A DNA stretch of 64,000 nt from CAWANP01 sp963783445 (GCA_963783445.1 CAWANP010000003.1:310001-374000), one strand, 5' to 3'; shown: positions 29,080-39,885, counted from the stretch's first letter. The notes: generated from the letters alone by a model not told the origin. Numbers and translations: made by a program.

Positions 29080-31859
29080 TCGCCCATCTGTTCCCAGCGA
29101 ATCGTGTCTACGGCAATGGCCAGGGTTCGCCGGTCCGGGGCAACGCGCAGCCAACCGCTATCTGGGCCGGCGGCTTCCATGGCCGTGCCGGGTGCCGTGC
29201 CCTTGACGCCGATGATGGCGTGTGACCAGCCGCTGCTGCCCCGGGGATCAGCCTGTCCGCCGATGGAGTGCAGTGCCGCCACGGCCTCACTGGTGAGGTG
29301 GACCGCGCCATCACCTTGCAGGGCGACGGCAACGATCTGCCCTGCGGGTACGTCATTCAAAAAACTTGCCATTGCGATGCTTTCCGATGGATTCCCCGAG
29401 GGCGTCGTGTCAAAGCCCTGGTAGTCCTGCAACTCGCCTGACCTGGAATCGACAACGGCTACGTTGTAGCCAGGCCGATGGGCAGATCCATCCACAGCAT
29501 CATCTCCAGCTCCTACGGTGATAAAGGCCAAGTCTGATGGGCCGTTGCTGTTCACCTCGATGGCCGTAGGGACCCGAACCCCAGTCGCGCCGATGACACC
29601 ACTGCCGGGCAGTACGTCAACCGGTGCATCCAGGCGGTCGAACTCAAAGTGAAGCTCGTTAAGCCCTTCCCTCAAAATGCTGCCGGGTACCTCCCACGCA
29701 TACCGGTTCCAGCCCGACGAGGCTGCGATCCGTTGCAGGCGGTGGCCATTGATCTGGGGGACCATGCCTTGCTCCGGGGCGCCGGGATAGTCAAAGGGCA
29801 GAGCGGTTACCGTCAGGCGATAGTCCGCGCCCCCAGCAGCCGGGAGAAAGACCTGGGCATCCTGATCGACGGCCCAGTTGGCGCTGGCTCCCTGGATCTG
29901 CTCGGCTTCAGACCAGCCTGCGCCCTGGGCCATAGCGGTCAGTGGCTCCAGCACTCCAAAATCCACTGTGGTGACAACCGGCAGGGGCGGCTTGTCCACC
30001 CGGTAGAGAAGCCAGCCATCCTGCTCGAACACTTTTTCGACGGGCAGGACCTCTTCGGCGTAGGCCACGGCCTCAGCGCGGGTATCGACGTAGGGCGGGC
30101 GGCCAGGTATGCCCGGGGCGACAGCCACGTAGCGGACATCATAGAAGCTCGTGAACTCGCCAGCCGTAGCCCGGTCGGCGGCCCGGCGCTCGGCATCCAC
30201 CTGGCCGTAGGTCTGGACGGAAATGAGTGATTCCAGGATCGGTATCCGCCGGAAGTAATCAAACTTGAAAGGCGGGTTGCGGGAAATATTACCCGACAGC
30301 AGCCGCTTGCCGTGGTAGGATTGATAGTACTGTGTTTGCGTACTTTCGGCTCCCTGGACACCAAAGCCATTGCGCCAACCCATCGGCAGTTGGAGGATCG
30401 CAAAATCGCCTTCATCTTGGGCAACCTGCTCGAAGGCGGGCGGAATTCGCGCGTCGGTCAGAGGCAGCGGAACAGACCAGTGGTCAAAGAGCAGGAGACC
30501 CGCCAGCAAAACAACGCCTATGCTGGCGAACACGCTCGCCGCCGGTCGCCTGCTGCCTGCGACTTTCCTGAGAAGCCAGTAGGCGCCGAATCCGGCCAGC
30601 ACTGCCAGGGCGAGCATCACGAGCACACCAAAACGGTTGGGGACGCGGTTGGCCTTGACCAAAGGGACATAGTGCAGCAGGATGAAGGGCAGGGGAACAT
30701 TGACGAGCAATCCATCCAGGTCAAAGGTAGAACGGCCATTGATCTGCAGCATGGGTCCCAGGCTCAGGACAGCAAAGACGACAAAACTGGCAATCCATAC
30801 TTTGAGCTGCCGCCAGTAGAGAGCGGCACCGATCAAGGCCAGGGCCAGCCCTGCCCAACCAAGAAACAGAGTGTTTACATCTCGGAAGCGTGATGTCCCC
30901 TCACGGGTCTGCTGCAACGTCTCGGTCCAGTCGCCGCCCAGAGGGTGCAGCGCCGTGGGTGTCACCAGACCCACAAGATCCACCGAGAGCTTTTCAGCAT
31001 CACCCCAGCCAGCGAGTTCATAGCCGCCAAAGGTCTCACGCAGGACAGGGAGCAGGATGGGCAGGGATAGAATGATGGTCACCAGGGCCAATACCACCAG
31101 CCTCTTGAAAAGGCCGGACGCGCCCCCGGCCACAGCCCTCCGATCCCGGCCCAGCAAGGCAAAGGCGACCACGACCAGCGTGAGCAATCCCAGAAAGACG
31201 CCGAACTGCAGATCGCACAGGAGGGCAAAGAACAGGAAAATGGCTGCCAGGGCCGCGTTGCGCAGGCGGGTCTCGCCTACCGTCCTTATCAGGTACAGAG
31301 CGTAGAACGGAATCCAGGTTGTGCTCCACAGATTGTAATGGCCGATGGCGGCATAGATCATTCGGAAGGAGCCAAAAGCATAGATGAGACCAGCCAGGAA
31401 GGATGCGAGAACCATGATGCGCGTCGCGCGATGCGTGTTGCGCGACGCGTGCTGGTGGGCGTGGAGGAGGTGGTTGACCAGCAGGAATGTACCATAGCCA
31501 GAGAAGACTGTGGCAAAGAGAAAAATCAGATTGCTGATGGCCGGCAGAGGCAAGAATGGCTGGAGCGGTAGGGAGATGATGGCATTAAACAGGTTATAGG
31601 TATAGAAGGCCAGGCTGATGCCCAGCGGGTAGAAGGTATAAGTGGAAGTGAGGGGGTTCTGCCCCAGATCAAAGAGGGTATAGCGGAACCACCAGGTATT
31701 CCACAAAAAGGTGTACTCGTCGAAAGCCCAGGTATAGCTGCCCGGCACATGAGTGCCCAGGTGCCTGCCCAGGGGCCAGGTCAGGACCACGGCCAGGACG
31801 GCGTACAGGGCCAGGATACCAAGGTGGATCCAGATATGAAAGCGCAAGATTTTGGACAT
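29076..31859 (-). CDS. Large multi-spanning membrane protein with extracellular C-terminal domain
   Basis: 927 residues. Around twelve hydrophobic helices (about 10-480) start with a GT-C/YfhO-like pattern (LTWPLGRHLGTHVPG and AFDEYTFLWNTWW). A soluble C-terminal half (about 490-920) contains beta-rich segments without recognised motifs. Family members are usually called glycosyltransferase-like or YfhO-like. A short palindromic DNA repeat (31420-31449) is translated as a His/Ala/Thr/Arg-rich loop between two helices (about 136-146). Its stop overlaps the next ATG (29076-29079), and its start lies inside the 3' end of the methyltransferase gene. Function is not assignable beyond sugar or lipid handling at the membrane. 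Confidence 0.75.
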   Translation of the reverse strand: MSKILRFHIWIHLGILALYAVLAVVLTWPLGRHLGTHVPGSYTWAFDEYTFLWNTWWFRYTLFDLGQNPLTSTYTFYPLGISLAFYTYNLFNAIISLPLQPFLPLPAISNLIFLFATVFSGYGTFLLVNHLLHAHQHASRNTHRATRIMVLASFLAGLIYAFGSFRMIYAAIGHYNLWSTTWIPFYALYLIRTVGETRLRNAALAAIFLFFALLCDLQFGVFLGLLTLVVVAFALLGRDRRAVAGGASGLFKRLVVLALVTIILSLPILLPVLRETFGGYELAGWGDAEKLSVDLVGLVTPTALHPLGGDWTETLQQTREGTSRFRDVNTLFLGWAGLALALIGAALYWRQLKVWIASFVVFAVLSLGPMLQINGRSTFDLDGLLVNVPLPFILLHYVPLVKANRVPNRFGVLVMLALAVLAGFGAYWLLRKVAGSRRPAASVFASIGVVLLAGLLLFDHWSVPLPLTDARIPPAFEQVAQDEGDFAILQLPMGWRNGFGVQGAESTQTQYYQSYHGKRLLSGNISRNPPFKFDYFRRIPILESLISVQTYGQVDAERRAADRATAGEFTSFYDVRYVAVAPGIPGRPPYVDTRAEAVAYAEEVLPVEKVFEQDGWLLYRVDKPPLPVVTTVDFGVLEPLTAMAQGAGWSEAEQIQGASANWAVDQDAQVFLPAAGGADYRLTVTALPFDYPGAPEQGMVPQINGHRLQRIAASSGWNRYAWEVPGSILREGLNELHFEFDRLDAPVDVLPGSGVIGATGVRVPTAIEVNSNGPSDLAFITVGAGDDAVDGSAHRPGYNVAVVDSRSGELQDYQGFDTTPSGNPSESIAMASFLNDVPAGQIVAVALQGDGAVHLTSEAVAALHSIGGQADPRGSSGWSHAIIGVKGTAPGTAMEAAGPDSGWLRVAPDRRTLAIAVDTIRWEQMGE
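31420..31449. repeat. Palindromic repeat inside a membrane-protein gene
   Basis: CGCGTCGCGC (31420-31429) and GCGCGACGCG (31440-31449) are perfect inverted arms around ATGCGTGTT-like sequence. In the protein the stretch encodes a charged loop between two membrane helices, a place where an insertion does little harm. Confidence 0.65.
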
Positions 31860-32763
31860 GGCTGATCCAAGAGGGGGAGAGGGGGCAAAGAGCCAGCCTG
31901 GTTGCCGGCCCCCCTGGCTCCCCTAGATCTCTAGTCACTCCTACAAGGTAGCGGTGGTGGGCCCATACCGCCTTCACCCGCCAGGGAATCCTGGCCTGGT
32001 CAAGCCAGGCATAGCGTTTCACCCGGTCATAGAGGTCCGGTTCCTGGCCCAGATAGTAGGCCATGGTGCTCCACTGCCAGCTATCACCGCTGAACTGTCC
32101 CTCCAGTTTCCTTGATTTGATGCCCAACCCCTGCAGTACCTCCGAGGCGGGCATGACCGTGTCGGGCCAGGGGGGTACATCCAGTACCCCCTGGCGCACA
32201 ATCCGCAGGCCGGCGCCCTCCAGCACGCGGCGAACGCGGCCGATGTCAGCCCAACTCTCATCAACGTGGTTCACAAAGTCGCGCTCAAGCAGGTACTTGC
32301 GCAGGAGATAGCCCACCTGGACGCGGTTGGGCATGGCCACAAAGACGACGCGCTTTGATATGCGGACCAACTCGCGCAACAAGGTTTCCGGATCATCCAG
32401 GTACCACAGCGCGGCCCAATTCCAGGTCAGGTCAAAGGCACCGTCAGGAAAAGGAAGCGCTCCCCACTGTGGATGGTGGACGAACTGCGCTTCCAGGTCC
32501 AACTCATCCCAGATCCGTTCCACGGCGACCAACCGCTCATCGTGATCGTCAACCAAGGTGACACGGGCGCCTGCCTGAGCGAGAGCCACACTGTTGATGC
32601 CCGAGACGCCTGCCATGCCGAATAGCGGTGCTTCCAGTACCGTCTCGACCTCGTATTCCTCCCGCAGGGCCAGCAGGAAATCATTGAGCACAAAGCGCTC
32701 GTAGACCAAGCCCAGGCCTTCGTTATAGTCAGTCAGGTAGCGCTTCCAGGCAGGTTCTGCCAT
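31669..32763 (-). CDS. SAM-dependent methyltransferase-like protein with overlapping tail
   Basis: 364 residues as read. The N-terminal two-thirds is a class I methyltransferase-like domain: APLFGMAGVSGIN in place of a canonical glycine-rich loop, VTLVDDHDERL (acidic end of strand 2), LPFPDGAFDLTWNWAALWYLDDP (motif region), and RELVRISKRVVFV. The last 60 or so residues, after about residue 300, are Pro/Arg-rich and are read from DNA that is already the start of the 927-residue membrane protein in another frame. This unnatural 190-base overlap suggests that a stop near 31925 was lost through a single-base error in the G- and C-runs around 31870-31920. ATG 32763 follows a promoter at 32806. Confidence 0.65.
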   Translation of the reverse strand: MAEPAWKRYLTDYNEGLGLVYERFVLNDFLLALREEYEVETVLEAPLFGMAGVSGINSVALAQAGARVTLVDDHDERLVAVERIWDELDLEAQFVHHPQWGALPFPDGAFDLTWNWAALWYLDDPETLLRELVRISKRVVFVAMPNRVQVGYLLRKYLLERDFVNHVDESWADIGRVRRVLEGAGLRIVRQGVLDVPPWPDTVMPASEVLQGLGIKSRKLEGQFSGDSWQWSTMAYYLGQEPDLYDRVKRYAWLDQARIPWRVKAVWAHHRYLVGVTRDLGEPGGPATRLALCPLSPSWISHVQNLALSYLDPPWYPGPVRRPGRGPDLAPGQAPGHSCAGQLYLGFRRVHLFVEYLVVPLYPL

Positions 32764-32805
32764 TGCTCTCGCTCGCTGTCCCTTCAAGCCGCGCAGTATC
32801 GTTTG

Positions 32806-32835
32806 ATTATACCATCTTATCAGTGCGCGTGCCAA
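32806..32835 (-). promoter_or_regulatory. Sigma-A promoter for the methyltransferase operon
   Basis: On the minus strand TTGGCA (32830-32835) and TATAAT (32806-32811), spacer 18. It is divergent from, and nearly touching, the mtaB promoter. Confidence 0.65.
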
Positions 32836-32850
32836 TTCCAGCCAAAACCC

Positions 32851-32879
32851 TTTACTTGGGGTGGCCTCTATGGTACAAT
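32851..32879 (+). promoter_or_regulatory. Probable promoter for mtaB
   Basis: TTTACT (32851-32856) and TACAAT (32874-32879), spacer 17, placed 17 bases before the ATG at 32896. The -35 box is weak. Confidence 0.5.
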
Positions 32880-32895
32880 CCAGTGCGAGGGAAGC

Positions 32896-34178
32896 ATGCA
32901 GATCTATGTCAGCAGCTTGGGCTGCAAACTGAACCAAAGCGAGATGGATGCTCTGGCCGGCCAGTTGAGCAGGGCCGGGCACCAAGTTGTCGGCGTACCA
33001 GAGGAGGCTGACCTGTGCGTCTTGAACACCTGCGCTGTGACCCACGTGGCGGCCCAGAAAACACGCCAGGCACTGCGCCGCATGCACCGTGAAAATCCAG
33101 ACGCCCGCCTGGTCGTCACCGGCTGCTACGCCGAACTAACGCCTGCTGATCTCCAGGATCTGCCCGGCGTCGAACTCGTCGCTGGCAACCAAGACAAAGA
33201 CCGGCTAGCCAGCCTGATCAGCTGCAACCAAGCCGATACCCGGACCCAGCATTCCGAAATCGGAAATCCGAACCCCTCCGTCACGCACGCGCGCGCTGGT
33301 CAAGATCCAGGATGGGTGCGACAATGCCTGTACTTACTGCATCATCCATATAGCCCGCGGTCCGCAGCGCAGCCACCCGCCGCATCAGATACTGGCCGAG
33401 GTACAAGCCCGGCTGGACGCCGGTTATCAGGAGGTTGTGCTCACCGGGGTGCACATCGGCGCCTACGGGCGTGACGGAGATGGTGGTGAGCCGGTTGTCG
33501 ATCTGTGGGGCTTGGTGGCACGCATCCTATCCGAAACCGGCGTACCTCGCCTGCGCCTGTCCTCCATCGAGCCCTGGGACCTGCCGCAGCGAGCATTCTC
33601 CCTCTGGGAGAACACCCGGCTCTGCCGTCACCTCCACTTGCCTCTGCAGAGTGGTTCCGACGCAGTACTGCAGCGCATGGCGCGTCGCTGCAGGAAGAAC
33701 GATTTCGCGGCGGTGGTAGAGGCCGCACGGGCGGCCATCCCAGGTTTGGCACTGACGACCGATGTGATCGTCGGCTTCCCAGGCGAGACCGATGACGAGT
33801 TTGCCGAGAGCCTGGCGTTTGCACGGGATATGGAATTCGCCCGGGCGCACGTCTTCCCCTACTCTCTCGCGCCCTGGGACGCCGGCGGCGGGGATGCGCG
33901 ATCAGGTACCGGCGCAGGTCAAGCGCCAGCGGGCCAAGGCCATGCGCACTGCGGCTTCCGCTTCGGACCGGGCTTTCCGCCAGCAGTTTGTCGGCCAAAC
34001 GATGAAGGTTCTGTGGGAGTCATCAAAAGTAGGGGATCCGGGGCCTGTGTGGAGCGGGCTAACGGACAACTATTTGCGGGTACAAACGGTCAGCGCTGCT
34101 GATCTGTCAAATCAGGAAACTCGTACCCGGCTTGTTGCTCTGACGGAGAATGGCCTGAAGGGCCAGATCGACTTTTAG
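32896..34178 (+). CDS. mtaB: tRNA t6A37 methylthiotransferase MtaB (two frameshifts)
   Basis: A radical-SAM methylthiotransferase of about 426 residues that converts t6A to ms2t6A at position 37 of tRNA. The N-terminal UPF0004 domain opens with VSSLGCKLNQSEMDAL and has CVLNTCAVT and VTGCYAE cysteines for the second cluster. The radical-SAM triad is in GCDNACTYCII. A TRAM-like C-terminus ends the protein. One extra base in the GCGCGCGC run near 33295 and another near 33865 split the frame. Just before the first, an inserted repeat (about 33250-33285) lies in the variable linker. A perfect hairpin follows the stop. Confidence 0.9.
33250..33285. repeat. Short inverted-repeat insert in the mtaB linker
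   Basis: TTCCG-AAAT-CGGAA followed by ATCCGAACCCC, in the linker between the N-terminal domain and the radical-SAM domain. The words resemble the other self-complementary repeats of this window. Confidence 0.5.
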
Positions 34179-34181
34179 AAA

Positions 34182-34211
34182 GCGGGGGATGGGCAGCCGC
34201 CCATCCCCCGC
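34182..34211. terminator. Strong bidirectional hairpin between mtaB and the SWIM gene
   Basis: GCGGGGGATGGGC (34182-34194) and GCCCATCCCCCGC (34199-34211) form a perfect 13-base stem with a 4-base loop between two convergent genes. Minus-strand transcripts would leave it into TTTCTAAAAG, a fair terminator tail. Confidence 0.72.
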
Positions 34212-34227
34212 AGGAAAACTGGTTGTG

Positions 34228-34497
34228 CTAGGCCATGGCCATGGCTGGTTCAGCCTCAGCCATCACTTCCGGTGGAAGCGACACGCCCAAGAGCCGTTCC
34301 AAGGCCATCGTGTGGCTGCATACTCCCCGGGTAGCAAAGAAATTGCAGGTGCAATGCCAGTTACCCTGGTCGTAGGAGACCTTGTGTTGGGAGTTTGTGC
34401 CCTGGATCGTGACCCGAAACTGCTCAAAGCGGATCCGCTCCGGTTCTTCAGCATAGCGCTTGGCCTTCTGAATCTTGCCGATCATGCCTGAATCCAT
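34228..34497 (-). CDS. Small SWIM zinc-finger protein
   Basis: 89 residues. A central SWIM motif, CTCNFFATRGVCSH (about 49-62, CxC then CxH), would bind zinc and probably nucleic acid or protein. The tail is Ala/Met/Glu rich and partly repetitive (EAEPAMAMA). No other domain is present, so it is a stand-alone SWIM module; most SWIM domains are parts of SWI2/SNF2 helicases or transposases. The ATG at 34497 has a GGGGAGGG site, and a near-consensus promoter lies 154 bases upstream, leaving a leader with a hairpin. Confidence 0.8.
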   Translation of the reverse strand: MDSGMIGKIQKAKRYAEEPERIRFEQFRVTIQGTNSQHKVSYDQGNWHCTCNFFATRGVCSHTMALERLLGVSLPPEVMAEAEPAMAMA

Positions 34498-34549
34498 TGT
34501 ACCCTCCCCTCAGATGATTTGGCTTGCCGTCCTGAACCAAGAATGCGCA

Positions 34550-34579
34550 AACGCCAGAGCACGCTCAGGCCCTGGCGTT
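34550..34579 (-). promoter_or_regulatory. Hairpin in the leader of the SWIM gene
   Basis: AACGCCAG (34550-34557) and CTGGCGTT (34572-34579) form an 8-base stem with a 14-base loop in the expected 5' leader (about 34644 to 34498). Its role is not known. Confidence 0.4.
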
Positions 34580-34650
34580 CGATATTTCCTCTATTGACCA
34601 CGCGGGATTTGGAATCTGGCAAACCGCCTTCTCCCCTGGCTATTGAACCC

Positions 34651-34679
34651 AGTATACCGCGTTTGTGCCGATTTGTCAA
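34651..34679 (-). promoter_or_regulatory. Consensus sigma-A promoter for the SWIM gene
   Basis: On the minus strand a perfect TTGACA (34674-34679) and TATACT (34651-34656) with 17 bases between. It is among the strongest-looking promoters in the window. Confidence 0.72.
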
Positions 34680-34778
34680 CCCTCTTGGCCTCAGCAAGTC
34701 AAGGATTGCGCTGAGTTAATCTTTGGCCCTACCGAATAGCCAAGAATGCGCACCGGCCCATCTGCAATTCTCATTGAC

Positions 34779-34807
34779 TTGTGCTTTTCCACATTTCCCC
34801 CTATAAT
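34779..34807 (+). promoter_or_regulatory. Promoter for the glmS ribozyme-glmS transcript
   Basis: TTGTGC (34779-34784) and a perfect TATAAT (34802-34807), spacer 17. A TTGACT five bases further up would give a spacer of 22 and is less likely. Transcription from about 34814 would include the ribozyme with about 64 bases upstream of the cleavage site. Confidence 0.62.
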
Positions 34808-34877
34808 GATTCCTGCCTATGAAAGGAGGTGTCTGGGTTCAAATACCCAAAGGGTAAACATCGAACAGGGGAAGCCA

Positions 34878-35050
34878 GCGCATGGGCCTTGCCCTCCCAT
34901 TGGCGGGATGGTGAGGTTGACGAGGAGGAGGTCCTCAGCCGCAAGGCGGGGTTAGCGTCGCTTTTGTTGCGACAATGTCGCGACAGAATCGACCCGAAAA
35001 TCGAGTGATCAGCGGATGCCTCCCGGGCCACAGCCACGGCCCGTACCTTC
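34878..35050 (+). ncRNA. glmS ribozyme (GlcN6P-dependent self-cleaving RNA)
   Basis: The region upstream of glmS carries the conserved blocks of the glmS ribozyme in order: the cleavage-site context A|GCGC (cut expected between 34877 and 34878); a 12-base imperfect stem (CCTTGCCCTCCC with GGGATGGTGAGG, about 34887-34916) as P1/P2; GTTGACGAGGAGGAGG right after it; ATCGA; GCGGATGCCTCCCGG; and the closing hairpin CGGGCC/GGCCCG. Compared with well-known examples, the stretch between GAGG and ATCGA carries an extra 70 or so bases with two hairpins, one of them built on TGTCGCGACA. The element sits about 190 bases before the glmS start. In known cases glucosamine-6-phosphate triggers cleavage and lowers glmS mRNA. 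Confidence 0.85.
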
Positions 35051-35129
35051 CCCTCCTGGGAACAAGCGCGCCGTACAAAACCGCCGGGCAACTGGCAGGC
35101 ACAAAGGGTATGCGCAGTGGTTGGTTGTG

Positions 35130-35228
35130 CCAAGTACAAGCTACAGGTTGCAAGTTTCAAGAACTGTACAGCAGGTAGCCGCAGAAGTACGTGTTGTAAG
35201 CTGCGTACAGCTTGTGACTTGTATACAG
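35130..35228. repeat. Degenerate self-complementary repeat between ribozyme and glmS
   Basis: CAAGTACAAGCTACAGG-type words on the left face CAGCTTGTGACTTGTATAC-type words on the right, in opposite orientation, so the stretch can fold on itself. It lies between the end of the ribozyme and the glmS ribosome-binding site (GGAGGG). Confidence 0.5.
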
Positions 35229-35241
35229 GAGGGAAAACAAC

Positions 35242-37089
<1,848 letters not shown>

Positions 37090-37101
37090 GGGTTGAGATC
37101 G

Positions 37102-37155
37102 GGGCCAAGGCCTGAGCCATGGTCGCAGTCCTGGCCCTGCAACCTTGGCCCTTTT
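37102..37155 (+). terminator. Terminator-like hairpin after glmS
   Basis: GGGCCAAGG (37102-37110) pairs perfectly with CCTTGGCCC (37143-37151) followed by TTTT. The loop is long (32 bases) and itself structured. The murJ start lies only 4 bases beyond, so it may also tune murJ expression. Confidence 0.55.
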
Positions 37156-37158
37156 CGC

Positions 37159-38730
37159 ATGATGCTTGATGTCAAGAAGATCATCCAAGCCACGACCATG
37201 GTGACGGCCATCGCCCTGGTCGTCAAGGGGCTGGGGTTCGTCGAAAAGATCCTGCTGGCCTACTTTTTCGGCACGGGCATCGAGGTCGACGCCTACCTGG
37301 TGGCCTACACCATCCCCTTCAGCGCCTACATCGTCCTGCGCGAGGTGGTCGAGCCCTCGTTCCTGCCTACTTTTCTGCGCACCTGGCGCGCTTCGATCCG
37401 GGATGGCTGGCGGCTGTTCAGCGTGGTCGGCACGCTTGCTGCTGCTGCTGCTGGGTGCGGCGACCGTCGCTGGGCATACTGCTGGCCGAGCCCCTGATCT
37501 CGCTCGCCGCCCCTGGGTTTGTCGGGCCAGCAGTACGAGCTGGCAGTGCGTCTGACCCGGCTGGTGATGCCGGCCCTGCTGTTCCTGGGCCTCTCGACAC
37601 TGACTACGGCGGCGCTCCATGCCCAGAAGCGCTTCGCCCTGCCCGCCCTGTGCATGGCCAGTTTTCGGGCCGGGCCCTTGCTCCTCTTCCTGATCCTGGG
37701 CGGCGTGCAGGGACTGGCCCTGGGCGTGATCCTGGGCGCCCTGGGCAAGCTGGTCATCGAGACACTGGGGCTCGGTCGCCACCTGCGCCAGCTCCGTCCC
37801 AGCCTGGATCTGGGCTTTCCTCCGGTGCGGACGGTGGGCCGCCTGGCTGCGCCGCTGCTGGTGGCCCTCAGCCTCTCCCTGTTTGTCGGCCCGCTGGTGG
37901 AGAATGCCTTTGCCAGCAAGGTTGGCGTGGGAGGCGTGTCGGCCCTGGCTTACGCCCGCAAGATCGCCGAAACGCTGACCACCATCCTGCCCTATACCCT
38001 GGGGCTGGTGCTGCTGCCCTTCTCCGCCGAGATGGCGGCCAGGCAGGACAACCAGGCGCTGGCCAGGACCCTGTCCGGGTCGGTTCGGGCGCTGACCCTG
38101 CTTTTCCTGCCGGTGACGGTGGGCCTGATGGTGCTCCGCGAGCCCTTCGTCCAGCTTCTTTTTGAGCGAGGGGCATTTACCGCCGCCTCGACCCAACTGA
38201 CGGCCGGGCCGCTGCTCTTCTACGCCCTGGCTCTCCTGCCCTTTGCCCTGGAGGTCATTGTCGTCCAGTTCTTCTTTGCCCGCCAGGATACGCTCACGCC
38301 TGTGGTCACTGACATCGCTGCCTTTCTCCTCAACGTGGCCCTCATCCCGCCGCTGATGGCCACCTTTGGGTTGGGAGGCATCGCCCTGGCTGTGGCTGTG
38401 GCAAAGGCGCTGAAGGTCCTGGCCCTGTTGTTCATCTTTGGGCGCCGGGTACCCGCCTTTCGCCTGGCTCCGTTTGGACCCTTTGCCGGGCAGATGGTGC
38501 TGGCTTCGCTGGCCACCGCAGCGACTCTTTGGGCCTTCCTCCAATTGGGCGAAGGCATGGCCGATGGCAAAGGGCTGATCGCGCTGGTCGTTTATCTGGC
38601 CGCGGCCGGGGTACTGGGCGGATTCGCCTTCTTCCTCACTGCCTACCTCCTCAAGGTAGAGGAGATTCGCATCCTCTGGCGCAGGGGCTGGGCCTGGTAC
38701 CGCAACCTGATCCGGGGCTCGCAGCAGTAG
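37159..38730 (+). CDS. murJ: Lipid II flippase MurJ/MviN (three frameshifts)
   Basis: A MOP-superfamily flippase, about 522 residues after repair, with about 14 membrane helices, that moves lipid-linked peptidoglycan precursor across the membrane. It shows the N-terminal LLAYFFGTGIEVDAY with the acidic residues of the family, LREVVEPSFLPTF, and later ENAFASKVGVGGVSALAYA and VVQFFFARQDTLTPV. Three single extra bases near 37436, 37478 and 37521, all in G or T runs, cancel to restore the frame. The organism therefore makes peptidoglycan, in keeping with glmS upstream. No other mur genes are nearby. Confidence 0.9.
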
Positions 38731-38832
38731 ACCTGGTACAGGGCGCCTCCGGGGGAATAGAACTCGGGGGCGGTGGAGTATTGGCAGACAAGGGGTCTCT
38801 TTCCAGGATGGGTGATTCCCTTCGACAGGAAC

Positions 38833-39702
38833 ATGTTACTCATGATCGTTGATGACCGGCTAATTCGGTTGCAGGACGGACGGGCTCTGGGCTACGCCGA
38901 GTATGGCGATCCAACGGGCAAACCCATCTTTCTCTTCCAGGGCACTCCCAGCTCGCGGCTGATCCACCCCGACGAGGACCTGACCAGATCCCTGAGCGCC
39001 CGGCTGATCATGATGGATCGACCGGGCTTTGGCCTGTCTGACTTTCAGCCCGGGCGCAGGTTGTTGGATTGGCCATCTGACGTGGTAGAGGTCGCAGATC
39101 TGTTCGGTTTCGAGCGCTTTGCCGTGGTAGGCATCTCGGGGGGCGGGCCCTACGTGGCCGCTTGTGCCTACCAGATCCCGGAGCGACTCGCGGGCGCAGC
39201 GATGGTCAGTAGTGGGGGCCCCTTTGAGACACCCGGGGCCACCGAAGGCATGCCGCCGATTCGACGCGCCGGGGCCTTCATCGGACGCCGGGTGCCGTGG
39301 CTAGTACGGCCCCTCGTCTGGCTCACCTCTAATCCGCGACGCAACCCCGAACGATTCTTTGCACAGAACACAACCCACAATCCCCCGGCCGACCAGGTTC
39401 TGCTCGCCCAGCCAGAATTTCGGGAGATGCTCATGGCCAGCTATGCCGAAGCGACGCGGAACGGCATCCAGGGTTACGCCTGGGAGGTACAAATCCTGGT
39501 CCAGCCATGGGGTTTCCGGCTGGAGGATATTGAGATTGAGATCCATCTCTGGCACGGCGAGGAGGATACCAGCACCCCTCCGGCCATGGCCCGGCACATG
39601 GCGGGCAAGTTTCCAAACTGCCAGGCCACGTTCCTCCCGGGCGAGGGCCATTTCCTCCTGTTTGCCCACTGGGAGGAGATCCTCACGACACTGCTCTCCT
39701 GA
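38833..39702 (+). CDS. Alpha/beta hydrolase
   Basis: 289 residues. It has the nucleophile elbow VGISGGGPYVAA (Ser near residue 105), the oxyanion-type FQGTPSSRL near residue 38, an acidic residue in LWHGEEDTSTP (about 245) and the catalytic His in PGEGHFLLF (about 275). The family includes esterases, lipases and haloalkane dehalogenase relatives; the substrate is unknown. ATG 38833 is preferred; a GTG at 38773 would add 20 residues without family support. It stands alone between murJ and the PadR unit. Confidence 0.85.
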   Translation: MLLMIVDDRLIRLQDGRALGYAEYGDPTGKPIFLFQGTPSSRLIHPDEDLTRSLSARLIMMDRPGFGLSDFQPGRRLLDWPSDVVEVADLFGFERFAVVGISGGGPYVAACAYQIPERLAGAAMVSSGGPFETPGATEGMPPIRRAGAFIGRRVPWLVRPLVWLTSNPRRNPERFFAQNTTHNPPADQVLLAQPEFREMLMASYAEATRNGIQGYAWEVQILVQPWGFRLEDIEIEIHLWHGEEDTSTPPAMARHMAGKFPNCQATFLPGEGHFLLFAHWEEILTTLLS

Positions 39703-39833
39703 TTGGATGGCCCCAAGATACAGTAGCTGCCCAAAAGCTGAGTGAGGCACAGTCACTTCCAAACGACGGGCTGTGATCCTCCATGAGCGAAGGAATCTGG
39801 CTTCTAGCAGCCCTGCCACTCTGGCCCCGAGAC

Positions 39834-39862
39834 TTGACAACCCGGCTAAGGTACTGTATCAT
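39834..39862 (+). promoter_or_regulatory. Consensus promoter of the padR operon
   Basis: TTGACA (39834-39839) and TATCAT (39857-39862) with a 17-base spacer, 47 bases before the PadR start. Confidence 0.72.
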
Positions 39863-39885
39863 CTATGTGCATTATGCATATAGAT
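39861..39885. promoter_or_regulatory. PadR-type operator
   Basis: ATCTATGTGCAT-T-ATGCATATAGAT, a 25-base inverted repeat with 11 of 12 positions matching. It starts in the -10 box and covers the transcription start. Its ATGTGCAT/ATGCATAT core is of the kind PadR proteins bind, so autorepression is likely. Confidence 0.7.

Noticed and set aside
34833..34848. A tRNA T-arm-like sequence (GGGTTCAAATACCC) in the glmS leader
   Set aside because: No acceptor, anticodon or D-arm pairs with it; it is part of the leader upstream of the ribozyme.
37430..37525. Programmed frameshifting in murJ
   Set aside because: Three separate extra bases cancel out, with no slippery heptamer or stimulator; sequence error explains all three more simply.
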